64,000 bases of DNA. Source: Cyclobacteriaceae bacterium (GTDB taxonomy: Bacteria > Bacteroidota > Bacteroidia > Cytophagales > Cyclobacteriaceae). The stretch spans positions 62,001 to 126,000 of the forward strand of contig JANQPQ010000034.1 in the NCBI GenBank assembly GCA_028285445.1, written 5' to 3'. The notes under the pieces were generated by a model. That model was not told the origin of the DNA. It saw nothing but the letters and a program-made list of their open reading frames with translations, and did not search any database. The translations under genes were made by a program, and so were the position numbers. This document shows positions 34,196 to 42,503 of this stretch, piece after piece; within the stretch, counting starts at the first letter, position 1; each line of letters begins with the position of its first letter.

Positions 34196-34909
34196 ATGAA
34201 GTTGTCAGTAATCATCCCGACGCTTAACGAGGAGCGTTATATAGCTAACACAATCTCCTCCATCCTCAAGAATGCCGGTACCAAACCATGGCAAATTATT
34301 GTCGTGGACAATGGCTCTCGAGATTGCACAAAAAAAAGAGCCCAGGAATACGATGTTGAGTTTTATCATAAGCCAGAATTAAAAGGTAAGAAGTATGCTT
34401 CCCTAAATTTTGGCGGAGAGGTTGCAACTGGTGATACGCTATTATTCCTCGATGCTGATAGTATCGTTCCTGCGAAATTTGATGAACTTATTGAAGAAGC
34501 ACTCAACAGCACGGGGGTTGTGGCCGGAGCTTTTGAATTTGAATTTTCTCGTAAGAATAAGAGACTTCTATTCATCGAGAAATTAAACCGCGCCCGGTAT
34601 CATGTTACTAAAAGGTTCTTTGGGGATCAGGGATTATTTCTTCGGAAAGATCTTTTCTTGCAAACCGGTGGTTATCCGGGGAAGTTGATGTTGGAATCAG
34701 CCCATTACTGCAGAACGTTGGGTCGGTTGGGCAAACTTAAAATTGTATCTCAAAGTGTATTAACCTCGCCCAGACGGTTTCTAAAGGGCGGTATCATTCC
34801 AGTGTTCGCTAATGATTGCCGTATTTGGTTTCTTGATATTCTTGGATTTAGCACAGAAAACCTGGGGAGAGCTTACTGGCTGCACAATGAGCGTTCAGTA
34901 GAAATTTAG
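34196..34909 (+). CDS. Family 2 glycosyltransferase
   Basis: The 237 residues begin with the GT-A signature (SVIIPTLNEERYIANTISSIL, IIVVDNGSRDCT) and have the DxD-type LFLDADSIVP at about 83-92, which binds the metal-nucleotide sugar. GDQGLFLRKDLFLQTGGYP is the usual acceptor-side motif. The protein is shorter than many GT2 enzymes and has no membrane helix, so it is probably peripheral. It stands alone and its last 4 bp overlap the convergent dehydratase gene. Donor and acceptor are unknown. Confidence 0.9.
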   Translation: MKLSVIIPTLNEERYIANTISSILKNAGTKPWQIIVVDNGSRDCTKKRAQEYDVEFYHKPELKGKKYASLNFGGEVATGDTLLFLDADSIVPAKFDELIEEALNSTGVVAGAFEFEFSRKNKRLLFIEKLNRARYHVTKRFFGDQGLFLRKDLFLQTGGYPGKLMLESAHYCRTLGRLGKLKIVSQSVLTSPRRFLKGGIIPVFANDCRIWFLDILGFSTENLGRAYWLHNERSVEI

Positions 34910-35859
34910 GAAAAGGAGATTTTTTCCAAATCCACGTTTCCACCACTTATTATTATTGCCACCTTTTTTTGATTGAACCTGCTTTTGTTTTTGAGCAATG
35001 CAGCTACGGGCACTGCTGAGGAAGGCTCAATTACAATCTTCATTCTCTCCCATACCAACTTCATGGCAGACTTAATTTCCTCCTCGCTAACGGTAATTAT
35101 GTCTTCAACAAGCTCTTTAATTATGCTAAAGGGTTTCTCACCAAGAGAAGTGAGCAGGCCATCAGCGATGCTTTTAGGATTTACAGATGGGTGTAACTCT
35201 CCGGTTTGAAATGACTTGTATGCATCGTCAGCACCTTCGGGCTCCCCGGCGACCACCTTTGTTTCAGGTGATAAGTAATGGGCAGCTAAAGCAGAGCCTG
35301 AAAGTAGCCCTCCGCCGCCCACCGGTGTTAGCAGGTAATCCAGTTGAGCAACATCTTCAAATAGCTCCACTGCTGCCGTTGCTTGCCCCAGCACTATTCG
35401 GAAATCATTATAAGGGTGGACCATAGTGGCCCCCGTATCCGCTATTACTTTTTCCAGGGTCTCTTCCCGTGCCTGGAGAGTGGGCTCACATTCTATTACT
35501 TCAGCCCCATAACCTTTTACTGCATTTTTCTTCACAGAAGGTGCCGTGCTAGGCATAACTATATAGGCCGGAATGTTTTGCATTTTAGCAGCCAGGGCCA
35601 CCGCCTGCGCGTGATTCCCAGAGGAGTGTGTTGCTACACCATTTTGCTTTTCCTCGTCAGTTAGTGAGAGCAAAGTGTTACTACCTCCTCTGAATTTGAA
35701 TGCTCCGACTTTCTGAAAGTTTTCACATTTAAAATAGATCTCACATCCGGCAATATCATCAATGGCTTTGCAGGTGAGCACCGGTGTTCGATGTACCAGT
35801 GGCTTAACCCGTTTATAAGCATCTTCTAAATCCTGTAGCGAAGGTAGTTCCATAGTCAT
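34906..35859 (-). CDS. Threonine/serine dehydratase (PLP fold type II)
   Basis: A 317-residue catabolic-type dehydratase without an ACT regulatory domain. The cofactor Lys lies in VGAFKFRGGSNTL, SSGNHAQAVALAA binds the substrate carboxylate, TPVGGGGLLSG holds the cofactor phosphate, and IISGGNVDLEKI ends the protein. It should convert threonine to 2-oxobutanoate or serine to pyruvate; serine racemase activity is also possible in this family. It lies about 85 bp downstream of the threonine synthase-like gene on the same strand, and the two may share a LysR regulator. Confidence 0.9.
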   Translation of the reverse strand: MTMELPSLQDLEDAYKRVKPLVHRTPVLTCKAIDDIAGCEIYFKCENFQKVGAFKFRGGSNTLLSLTDEEKQNGVATHSSGNHAQAVALAAKMQNIPAYIVMPSTAPSVKKNAVKGYGAEVIECEPTLQAREETLEKVIADTGATMVHPYNDFRIVLGQATAAVELFEDVAQLDYLLTPVGGGGLLSGSALAAHYLSPETKVVAGEPEGADDAYKSFQTGELHPSVNPKSIADGLLTSLGEKPFSIIKELVEDIITVSEEEIKSAMKLVWERMKIVIEPSSAVPVAALLKNKSRFNQKKVAIIISGGNVDLEKISFS

Positions 35860-35942
35860 AGTATGGAAGCGAAGTTAAATTGAAGCCACCGAAATCAAAA
35901 GCTTGTAGGTTGTTAGCTTTAGAGAAGGGCAAGATCCGAGCC

Positions 35943-37151
35943 TCAATTCATTTTCTCCAGGTACTTGTATCCTGACCCGGTATTCAACAAAAGAACTTGC
36001 TCTTCAGGGTGAATCCAGTCAGTTTCAATCAATTGCTTGGTTGCAGCCCAGGTTGCTGCACCTTCCGGGGAAACCAGAATTCCTTCGTTTTCACCAATCT
36101 CCCTCACGGAGCTATTTATCTCTCCATCACTAACCGCAATGGCTTTACCTCCGCTTTCATAAAGCACTTTCATGATTAACTCGCCGGCGAAAGGTTTGGG
36201 TACACATAACCCATTAGCTACGGTGTTTGCATTTTCATAGAAAGATACGTCTGAAAGGCCAGCGTCAAATGCATCTACTACCGGCCTACATCCTTCGGCT
36301 TGTACTGCTACCATTCTTGGCCTAAAATCGGATATCCAGCCCATTTGCTCCATTTCATCAAACGCTTTCCAAATGCCAACAAGTCCTGTGCCTCCTCCAG
36401 TGGGGTAAACAATCACATCCGGTAGTAGCCATTCCATTTGTTCAGCAATTTCATAGCCCATAGTTTTCTTACCCTCTAGCCGATAGGGCTCCTTCATCGT
36501 AGATACATCAAACCAATCCTGATCTTCTTTTATTGCGGCTAGTTCCCTACCGCAATCGCTGATGGTGCCAGCTACTTGCCTTAGTTGTGTATTTAGAAAC
36601 TGGCATTCCCACTTGAATGTATCTGGCGTATGCTCAGGCATAATTACCATGCCTTCCATCCCTGATGTTGCACAGTATGCGGCCAGCGCTCCACCGGCAT
36701 TGCCGGCGGTAGGAATTGCTACCCTGTTAATGCCATACTCTTTGGCTTTGGAGATAGCCATTGACAATCCTCTTGCTTTGAAGGATCCGGTAGGGTTAAA
36801 CCCTTCGTCTTTCATGAATATGTTATCGGACTTAACAATTTTTCCCAGTTGTTGCATGGGGCTGATAGGTGTCCATCCTTCTCCCAGGCTCACCATGTTG
36901 GCGTCGTTTTCAATTGGTAGAAACTCCCGATACCGCCACATGCTTTCTACCCTGCCTTTTAACATGCTCTTGTCAAAGTGAAGAGGCAGGTTGTACTCAG
37001 CCAGCAAAGGCTTATTACATTGATGGCAATAGGTTTGCACTTCGCTTTTGCTAAACGTTTCGCCGCATCCCGAGCACCGTAGGTTGCTGAAATAGGTATC
37101 ACTCTCGGCAATGAGTTTTTCGCTGGAGTACTTAAGGTAGATAATAGACAT
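35943..37151 (-). CDS. Threonine synthase-like PLP enzyme
   Basis: The 402-residue enzyme starts at the ATG at 37151 (MSIIYLKYSS), preceded by GAGAAGAAG; a GTG at 37175 would add eight acidic residues. An N-terminal zinc-ribbon-like segment (CSGCGETF ... YCHQCNKP) is followed by the fold type II core: GFNPTGSFKARGLS with the cofactor Lys, PTAGNAGGALAAYCA and YPTGGGTGLVGIW. It should convert O-phosphohomoserine to threonine. No homoserine kinase or dehydrogenase is nearby, so it may be a second, LysR-controlled copy. A dyad at 37238-37256 lies upstream. Confidence 0.87.
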   Translation of the reverse strand: MSIIYLKYSSEKLIAESDTYFSNLRCSGCGETFSKSEVQTYCHQCNKPLLAEYNLPLHFDKSMLKGRVESMWRYREFLPIENDANMVSLGEGWTPISPMQQLGKIVKSDNIFMKDEGFNPTGSFKARGLSMAISKAKEYGINRVAIPTAGNAGGALAAYCATSGMEGMVIMPEHTPDTFKWECQFLNTQLRQVAGTISDCGRELAAIKEDQDWFDVSTMKEPYRLEGKKTMGYEIAEQMEWLLPDVIVYPTGGGTGLVGIWKAFDEMEQMGWISDFRPRMVAVQAEGCRPVVDAFDAGLSDVSFYENANTVANGLCVPKPFAGELIMKVLYESGGKAIAVSDGEINSSVREIGENEGILVSPEGAATWAATKQLIETDWIHPEEQVLLLNTGSGYKYLEKMN

Positions 37152-37237
37152 CTTCTTCTCGTTCTCGGTTTCCACTAATAAGTAAACCGGAAGTTACCCT
37201 TATTGCGCAGGGCATTCAAATGATTAATAATTATGAC

Positions 37238-37256
37238 CTATAACTTTTAGTTATAG
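37238..37256. promoter_or_regulatory. Dyad between the LysR gene and the threonine synthase gene
   Basis: CTATAACTTTTAGTTATAG is an 8-bp inverted repeat around TTT, starting 87 bp before the threonine synthase ATG and overlapping the LysR stop codon. The ATAAC...GTTAT arms and the T-N11-A spacing suit a LysR-type site. There is no U-run, so a terminator is less likely. Confidence 0.45.
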
Positions 37257-38140
37257 TGTTTGCCAGCGAAACGCATGAATTCTTTATTGAGGCCAGAGGG
37301 TTTTGGGCCACGGATGGTAATGAAATCGAACTTCCTGAATATCTGGAAATCTTTTATGCGGATGATCTTAAAGAGCTTGGCATTGAGCTCTTTACGAACA
37401 GCCCTAATGGGTACAAACCCCAGGCAATCTGATGAGAGCAGAAACGACTTTAGGGTTTCTGTACTTCCCAGGTACATGATTACGTTCAGGGTTGACAACT
37501 TGATCTTCTTAGCATTAAGTTCATATTCTATCACGTCGCGGGTACCCGAGCCGATTTCCCTCAAAACAATAGGTATTTCCGGGAGCTTTTCGAGAGTAAC
37601 TCCCCGCAAATCTGCCAACTTGTTTTTTGTGCTAACAACAGCTACTACCTCATCTTCAATAAAGGCATCATAGCGCACATCTTTGTTCTTGTACTTTCCT
37701 TCGACAATACCAAGATCGATAGAACCATTAGCAACTGCTTCAGTAATGTGATGGGTATTCCCGTTGAGAAGTGAGAGGTTTACCTTGGGAAATTTCTTGT
37801 GAAACTTTGAGATTACCTGGGGGATTACATACTGCGCGATAGTTGTACTGGCACCCAGCCTCAGCTGCCCGGCTATTTCCTTACCATGAGTGCTAATCTC
37901 ATACTCCAGCTGTCGGTGTAATTCCAGTATTTGGTCAGCATAGCGTTGAAAGACCTTCCCTGCTGGTGTCAAGGCGACTTTGTTTCCAGTGCGGTCGAAT
38001 AGCCGTTGACCAAATTCCTCCTCCAGCTCTTTTATGTGTTTAGTAATTGCTGGTTGCGTAATAAACAATTCCCGTGAAGCTTTGGTGAAGCTGAGGTTTT
38101 TAGCAACGCTGGCGAAGACTTGTAAGCGGAAGTTCTGCAC
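37247..38140 (-). CDS. LysR family transcriptional regulator
   Basis: About 297 residues from the GTG at 38140 (VQNFRLQVFASVA), where LysR proteins normally begin. The reading frame extends 36 codons further, but that stretch overlaps the divergent gene's leader and has no family similarity. The helix-turn-helix is SFTKASRELFITQPAITKHIKELEEEFGQRLFDR. The substrate-binding domain follows (RLGASTTIAQYVIPQVISKF ... REIGSGTRDVIEYEL), of the CysB/CbbR type. It lies directly upstream of the threonine synthase gene, its most likely target, with a dyad in the gap. Confidence 0.9.
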   Translation of the reverse strand: MQNFRLQVFASVAKNLSFTKASRELFITQPAITKHIKELEEEFGQRLFDRTGNKVALTPAGKVFQRYADQILELHRQLEYEISTHGKEIAGQLRLGASTTIAQYVIPQVISKFHKKFPKVNLSLLNGNTHHITEAVANGSIDLGIVEGKYKNKDVRYDAFIEDEVVAVVSTKNKLADLRGVTLEKLPEIPIVLREIGSGTRDVIEYELNAKKIKLSTLNVIMYLGSTETLKSFLLSSDCLGFVPIRAVRKELNAKLFKIIRIKDFQIFRKFDFITIRGPKPSGLNKEFMRFAGKHYN

Positions 38141-38284
38141 AATCTCTTTTAAGAAATGATAAGTTACAATTTTAATTGAGCATGGCTGGTAAATCAAAGT
38201 TGTGGCAGCTCGGTCAATCTCGCAATTACATTTATGTGGTGGGCACAAATTCGAATTAAATTGAATATTTTCGCGTCTTTAAGC

Positions 38285-40762
38285 ATGAAAGACCGACTAC
38301 TAACTCTTCTGCTCCTGTGCTTTATTTTGTTTAAGGTGAATGCTCAGGAGGAAGATTCTACTTCGCAGCAGCATTACTACTCTAGTGAATTGGTTCACCA
38401 GGAACTGATTACTGCCAAGTTTATGAATGAGTTCTACAACCATTACTCACTAGAACATTTCATCGAGAATTATTACGACCTGGCCTACTATGAGTCGGAG
38501 ACTATTGGTGATTTTAGCAGGGTAGACCCTTACACATTTTCATTTACCGGGCAATCTTATCAGTGGAATCGATACTACCTCGGAGGTCATCGCATTAACG
38601 ATCAATACTATCCTGGTTCTTCAATTTACAAGCCGTACTTATACGATAAGGACGTTACGCTAAACATGGTGAAGGCTTCTGTTGGCTTTCAAAGAAATGA
38701 AGAATATAACGACCGGGTGATTTTCCAATGGAATAATGGTTACCTCGGAGGTAGATTACCTGATGCCGATGGAATCATCAACTGGATTCTAGATCACCCC
38801 TCTTCATTCCAGATGGCTTATGTACCGATTGAGGAACGGAAGCGTACTACCCAGAATGGACATCTATTTCTTACCAAGACTATTGAGTCAAAGAATGGCC
38901 CATTACACCAGGAATTGTCGATGAACATCGGAGCACGTGAGCACACCGGCTTTAATTACGCTGGTATTGACAAGACCTGGGTTGAGGATCATATTCAGCT
39001 TTCGCTAAGTGGTGAGTTGCCCAACATCAGCAGTAAGCTATTCGATAATACTAACTACCTGGTTGGAATTGACCACAGGGATAACCTCTTCTCCGAGTTC
39101 TATTACGATGTTACCGAAACGGCCAAATACAATCGCTTTGTGACAGCTGTGTACGGCTCTAAAACCACTGAAGGGAGCACTTACAGTTTGGGCTTAAACT
39201 ATGCACACAGAAAGATTGAGCATAATATGCTCGACTTCAGCAGGAATTTGATTGACCAGGATGGTGAAGGTTATGAGCCCTGGTACCCTGATGCCAAAGT
39301 CAATGACCTTGCAGTCGCATTCAATCTAAACAAGGCTTTTAAATCTCAGCCAGCATTAAGTCTCCATGCAGATACTTACAATGGATTGATTTTCCATAAT
39401 CCAACCCAAAGCCAGTTTAGCAATACTACTTACTTCCAGGATACTATTGATAACTTCACTCCATTACAGGTTATTGATTGGCAATCGAGCAATTTCACAA
39501 CCGGCTTACTAGAGAATACCGCAGGACTTACTTATAGCAAAGACTTAGGCAGGAAGTGGAGATTTTCTTCCAGCCTGGATCTTACACTTGATGGCATCTT
39601 GTTGGATGACAAATCAATTGTAAGACCCAACTACCAGATTGACGCACAGCTTACCTTCCTTTCCGGAAGGAAATCAAGAGTAAAGTTTCAAACAGGCCGA
39701 TCAAGAATTCCATTTCACTTCGACCAGGTTAGATTTCTATCCAATGATTATTTGTCTGGCCAATCGTTTTACTGGAATGATATCAATGCTAACCAGGCGC
39801 TTGACGTTGGAGAGAGAAACGGACAGTTTAGTACTACCGGCGGTCGCTATCACCATATTGGAGATAACCTGAAGCAGCCTGCTATGTACTACATCGACCT
39901 GGAGTGGGATTGGAAAATTGGCAAGAACTGGTCGCTGTATTTCATTGGCCAATATAGGCTGTTTAGCAGCCTGTGGACTGTTGAGTATGTACAACCAGTT
40001 CAAGACATAGGCTCTTTCACAACCATTGATAACCGAGATATCTTCTTTCTCGACGGAGGCCAGCAGATTGATTACCGTATTGTGCAGTTCAATAAAGATC
40101 TAATGGAGCAAGGAGCACAACAAGAACTTTCGCCACTCTTTCAGCAGCCTTTCTATGGGGGAACCTCAATAAAGATAGTCAGGGAAACAGATCGTGTTTT
40201 CTACGCTGGTTCATTCACTGCGTATATGGTAACCGGCTACGGAGGACAGGGCAATGGTGTATTACACAACACACCAGGTGTGTTGAGTGAGACTTCAGCT
40301 AACCCCAATAACTATTTCAACTTCCTTGGCCGCTACGATTCTGATAGGGCATTCATTATTAGAACGCTGATGGGATTTAAAATAGGAAGACGATGGGGCC
40401 TGGCATTCTCTATTCTATGGAAAGATGGACAACCCTTCAACCTGAATCAAGCTGCCTTATCACAGAACGGTAATCAAAATCAACTAGCTATTTGGGATCA
40501 GAATATTAAAGGCATCAACCCTTTCACCGGACAGTTTGGGACCAGGGAGAGCGCCTATTTCAACATTGAGTATAGGTTGAAATACGAGACCCAACTAAAT
40601 GATCATCCGCTAATTTTTAACCTCAATATTTACAACGCCTTGGATCTGGGCACTACTCTAGGTGGTTTTATATTTTCACCCACCGACATACCCGGAGAAA
40701 GGTTTGTTTTAGATGTACAAATTCCGAGAGGTATGATTTTTTCAGTTAACTACGAATTCTAA
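38285..40762 (+). CDS. Large outer-membrane beta-barrel protein (TonB-receptor-like)
   Basis: The 825-residue protein starts at the ATG at 38285, giving a signal peptide (LLTLLLLCFILFKVNAQ). The whole mature part consists of alternating strands with aromatic girdles, and it ends in GMIFSVNYEF, a terminal Phe as needed for barrel insertion. A full plug domain and TonB box were not recognised; the N-terminal 90 residues are helical and Tyr-rich (FMNEFYNHYSLEHFIENYYDLAYYESE). It resembles the barrel part of TonB-dependent receptors. No SusD partner follows; DinB follows after 5 bp. Substrate unknown. Confidence 0.68.
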   Translation: MKDRLLTLLLLCFILFKVNAQEEDSTSQQHYYSSELVHQELITAKFMNEFYNHYSLEHFIENYYDLAYYESETIGDFSRVDPYTFSFTGQSYQWNRYYLGGHRINDQYYPGSSIYKPYLYDKDVTLNMVKASVGFQRNEEYNDRVIFQWNNGYLGGRLPDADGIINWILDHPSSFQMAYVPIEERKRTTQNGHLFLTKTIESKNGPLHQELSMNIGAREHTGFNYAGIDKTWVEDHIQLSLSGELPNISSKLFDNTNYLVGIDHRDNLFSEFYYDVTETAKYNRFVTAVYGSKTTEGSTYSLGLNYAHRKIEHNMLDFSRNLIDQDGEGYEPWYPDAKVNDLAVAFNLNKAFKSQPALSLHADTYNGLIFHNPTQSQFSNTTYFQDTIDNFTPLQVIDWQSSNFTTGLLENTAGLTYSKDLGRKWRFSSSLDLTLDGILLDDKSIVRPNYQIDAQLTFLSGRKSRVKFQTGRSRIPFHFDQVRFLSNDYLSGQSFYWNDINANQALDVGERNGQFSTTGGRYHHIGDNLKQPAMYYIDLEWDWKIGKNWSLYFIGQYRLFSSLWTVEYVQPVQDIGSFTTIDNRDIFFLDGGQQIDYRIVQFNKDLMEQGAQQELSPLFQQPFYGGTSIKIVRETDRVFYAGSFTAYMVTGYGGQGNGVLHNTPGVLSETSANPNNYFNFLGRYDSDRAFIIRTLMGFKIGRRWGLAFSILWKDGQPFNLNQAALSQNGNQNQLAIWDQNIKGINPFTGQFGTRESAYFNIEYRLKYETQLNDHPLIFNLNIYNALDLGTTLGGFIFSPTDIPGERFVLDVQIPRGMIFSVNYEF

Positions 40763-40767
40763 TCGTT

Positions 40768-41283
40768 ATGGCAGTATATAAAGAAAACGAGATTCCTGAG
40801 TTCTATCTTCGCTACATGGGTTTTGTTGACGAAAATTCAATTGTAGAGCAAATGCAAGATTCGGCAAATGAATATCAGGAATTGACCGATTCTATTCCTG
40901 ATGAGAAGAAAGACTTCAGCTATGACGAAGGTAAATGGACAGTAAGGCAACTGCTGGGGCATATGGCCGATACGGAAAGAATAATGCAATACCGCGCGAT
41001 GCGTTTCGCCAGAAATGACAAAACAGATTTGCCAGGCTTTGAGGAGAACGATTATGCCCAGATTAACGATGTTTCTGGTCGTTCAATTAAGAGTTTGGCG
41101 ACAGAGTTCCTAAACCTAAGGCAATCTACTATTGACCTCTTTGAGAGCTTTAGTGCGGATATATACGAGCGGCACGGAACTGCCAATGGCCTGCCGATGA
41201 CAGTGAACGCCCTGGCCTGTATTATCGTTGGTCACCAACGACATCATCAGCATATATTAAAGGAGCGATACCTAAGTAGGTAA
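40768..41283 (+). CDS. DinB family protein
   Basis: The 171-residue four-helix protein has the metal-binding histidines of the DinB/YfiT superfamily: GKWTVRQLLGHMADTERIMQYRAMR with the first His, and IIVGHQRHHQHILKERYL with the second and third. Members include thiol transferases (bacillithiol, mycothiol) and uncharacterised damage-inducible proteins. There is no signal peptide, so it is cytoplasmic. It follows the barrel gene by only 5 bp and may share its transcript, although the roles look unrelated. Confidence 0.9.
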   Translation: MAVYKENEIPEFYLRYMGFVDENSIVEQMQDSANEYQELTDSIPDEKKDFSYDEGKWTVRQLLGHMADTERIMQYRAMRFARNDKTDLPGFEENDYAQINDVSGRSIKSLATEFLNLRQSTIDLFESFSADIYERHGTANGLPMTVNALACIIVGHQRHHQHILKERYLSR

Positions 41284-41387
41284 TCACTTTTTTAAATCGG
41301 CAGTCGGCGAAAGAAAGTAATCCTTCACCAGCATACTGTAATCCTCAGCTTTTAGTTAATTTGGTATAAGCAACACCAAAACAACTG

Positions 41388-42503
41388 ATGACAAAGAGGT
41401 TAGTAATTTTCTGTATGGCTATTGGCACCTGGGCTCAAGCACAAGATTCGGCTCAGCAACTGGTGCAAGCAGGCATAAAGAAAGTAGAATCACAGGAATT
41501 CGCAGCGGCGCAATTAGACTTCACTAAGGCAATATCTGCTGATGCGAAGTACGCTCCAGGCTATTTTGAAAGAGGAAAACTGCGGAATTTGCAAGAGGAT
41601 TTCTACGGTGCCATTGGCGACTTCAACATAGCCATCGAAATTGATTCTAATTATGCCGAAGCATACAATCACCGTGGACTATCAAAGTTCTATTTGGGAG
41701 ATGACGAAAGTGCGATTTTGGATTTCACGAAGGCAATAGCCAAGCAGCAAGACTTTGCGGATGCGTTTAGTAATCGCGGTTTCTCGAAGTTTAACCTGGA
41801 AGATATTGAAGGTGCCTATTTCGATTTCTCCAAAGCCATTGAGTATGATCCGAACGATGCTGATAAATACTACAACAGGGGCGTAGTACGGGTGGAACTG
41901 GAAGAATTTGTCGGAGCCATTGATGATTATAATAAGTCAATTGAAATTGACAACACCGACCCGGAAGTATTCAACTATCGTGGGGTGGCAAGATACAATA
42001 TTGGCGACTTTGTTGGAGCGGTGGCAGATTACGACAAGGCGATAGCAATGGATTCTACCGATGCGGTAAAGTACGACAACCGGGCTATGTCGAAGAGCGC
42101 CCTGGAAGATTATGAGGGAGCACTGGATGACTATAACAGGTCACTGGCTTTGTTCCCGGAAGATCCAGACACTTTCAACCAAAGGGGAGGTATTAAATAT
42201 GTATTGGAAGATTTTGAAGGAGCTATACAGGACTATGACACGGCCATTGCATTGGATGCTGAAGAAGCACTTTTTTACGATAATAGAGCTCTTTCAAAAA
42301 TTCAATTGCAAGATTACAAGGGTGCCGTTCAAGACCTTACAACTTCAATAGCCCTGTTTCCTAATGATCCGGAGGCCTATTACAACCGGGGTTTAGCAAA
42401 AATTAACCTGGGAAACAACTACGATGGCTGCCTCGACTTTAACACAGCCCTGGAGTTAGGATTAAATGAGGCGCAAGCAGCAATAAAAGAGTACTGTAAA
42501 TGA
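41388..42503 (+). CDS. Exported tetratricopeptide repeat protein
   Basis: The 371 residues begin with a signal peptide (MTKRLVIFCMAIGTWAQAQ) and continue as about ten TPR units of 34 residues, each with the pattern AxxDFxxAIxxDxxxAxxYxxRGxxK (for example GAIGDFNIAIEIDSNYAEAYNHRGLSKF). The units are unusually similar to one another and highly acidic, which suggests internal duplication. The array should form a superhelical protein-binding scaffold in the periplasm. Its TGA overlaps the ATG of the DUF3857 gene, so the two products are probably partners. Confidence 0.92.
   Translation: MTKRLVIFCMAIGTWAQAQDSAQQLVQAGIKKVESQEFAAAQLDFTKAISADAKYAPGYFERGKLRNLQEDFYGAIGDFNIAIEIDSNYAEAYNHRGLSKFYLGDDESAILDFTKAIAKQQDFADAFSNRGFSKFNLEDIEGAYFDFSKAIEYDPNDADKYYNRGVVRVELEEFVGAIDDYNKSIEIDNTDPEVFNYRGVARYNIGDFVGAVADYDKAIAMDSTDAVKYDNRAMSKSALEDYEGALDDYNRSLALFPEDPDTFNQRGGIKYVLEDFEGAIQDYDTAIALDAEEALFYDNRALSKIQLQDYKGAVQDLTTSIALFPNDPEAYYNRGLAKINLGNNYDGCLDFNTALELGLNEAQAAIKEYCK

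Noticed and set aside
36562-36981. 139-codon plus-strand frame inside the threonine synthase gene
   Set aside because: It is antisense to a well-supported enzyme, has no recognisable domain and no start context.
38141-38248. 36-codon N-terminal extension of the LysR regulator
   Set aside because: It overlaps the divergent gene's leader and has no similarity to LysR N-termini; GTG at 38140 fits the family start.
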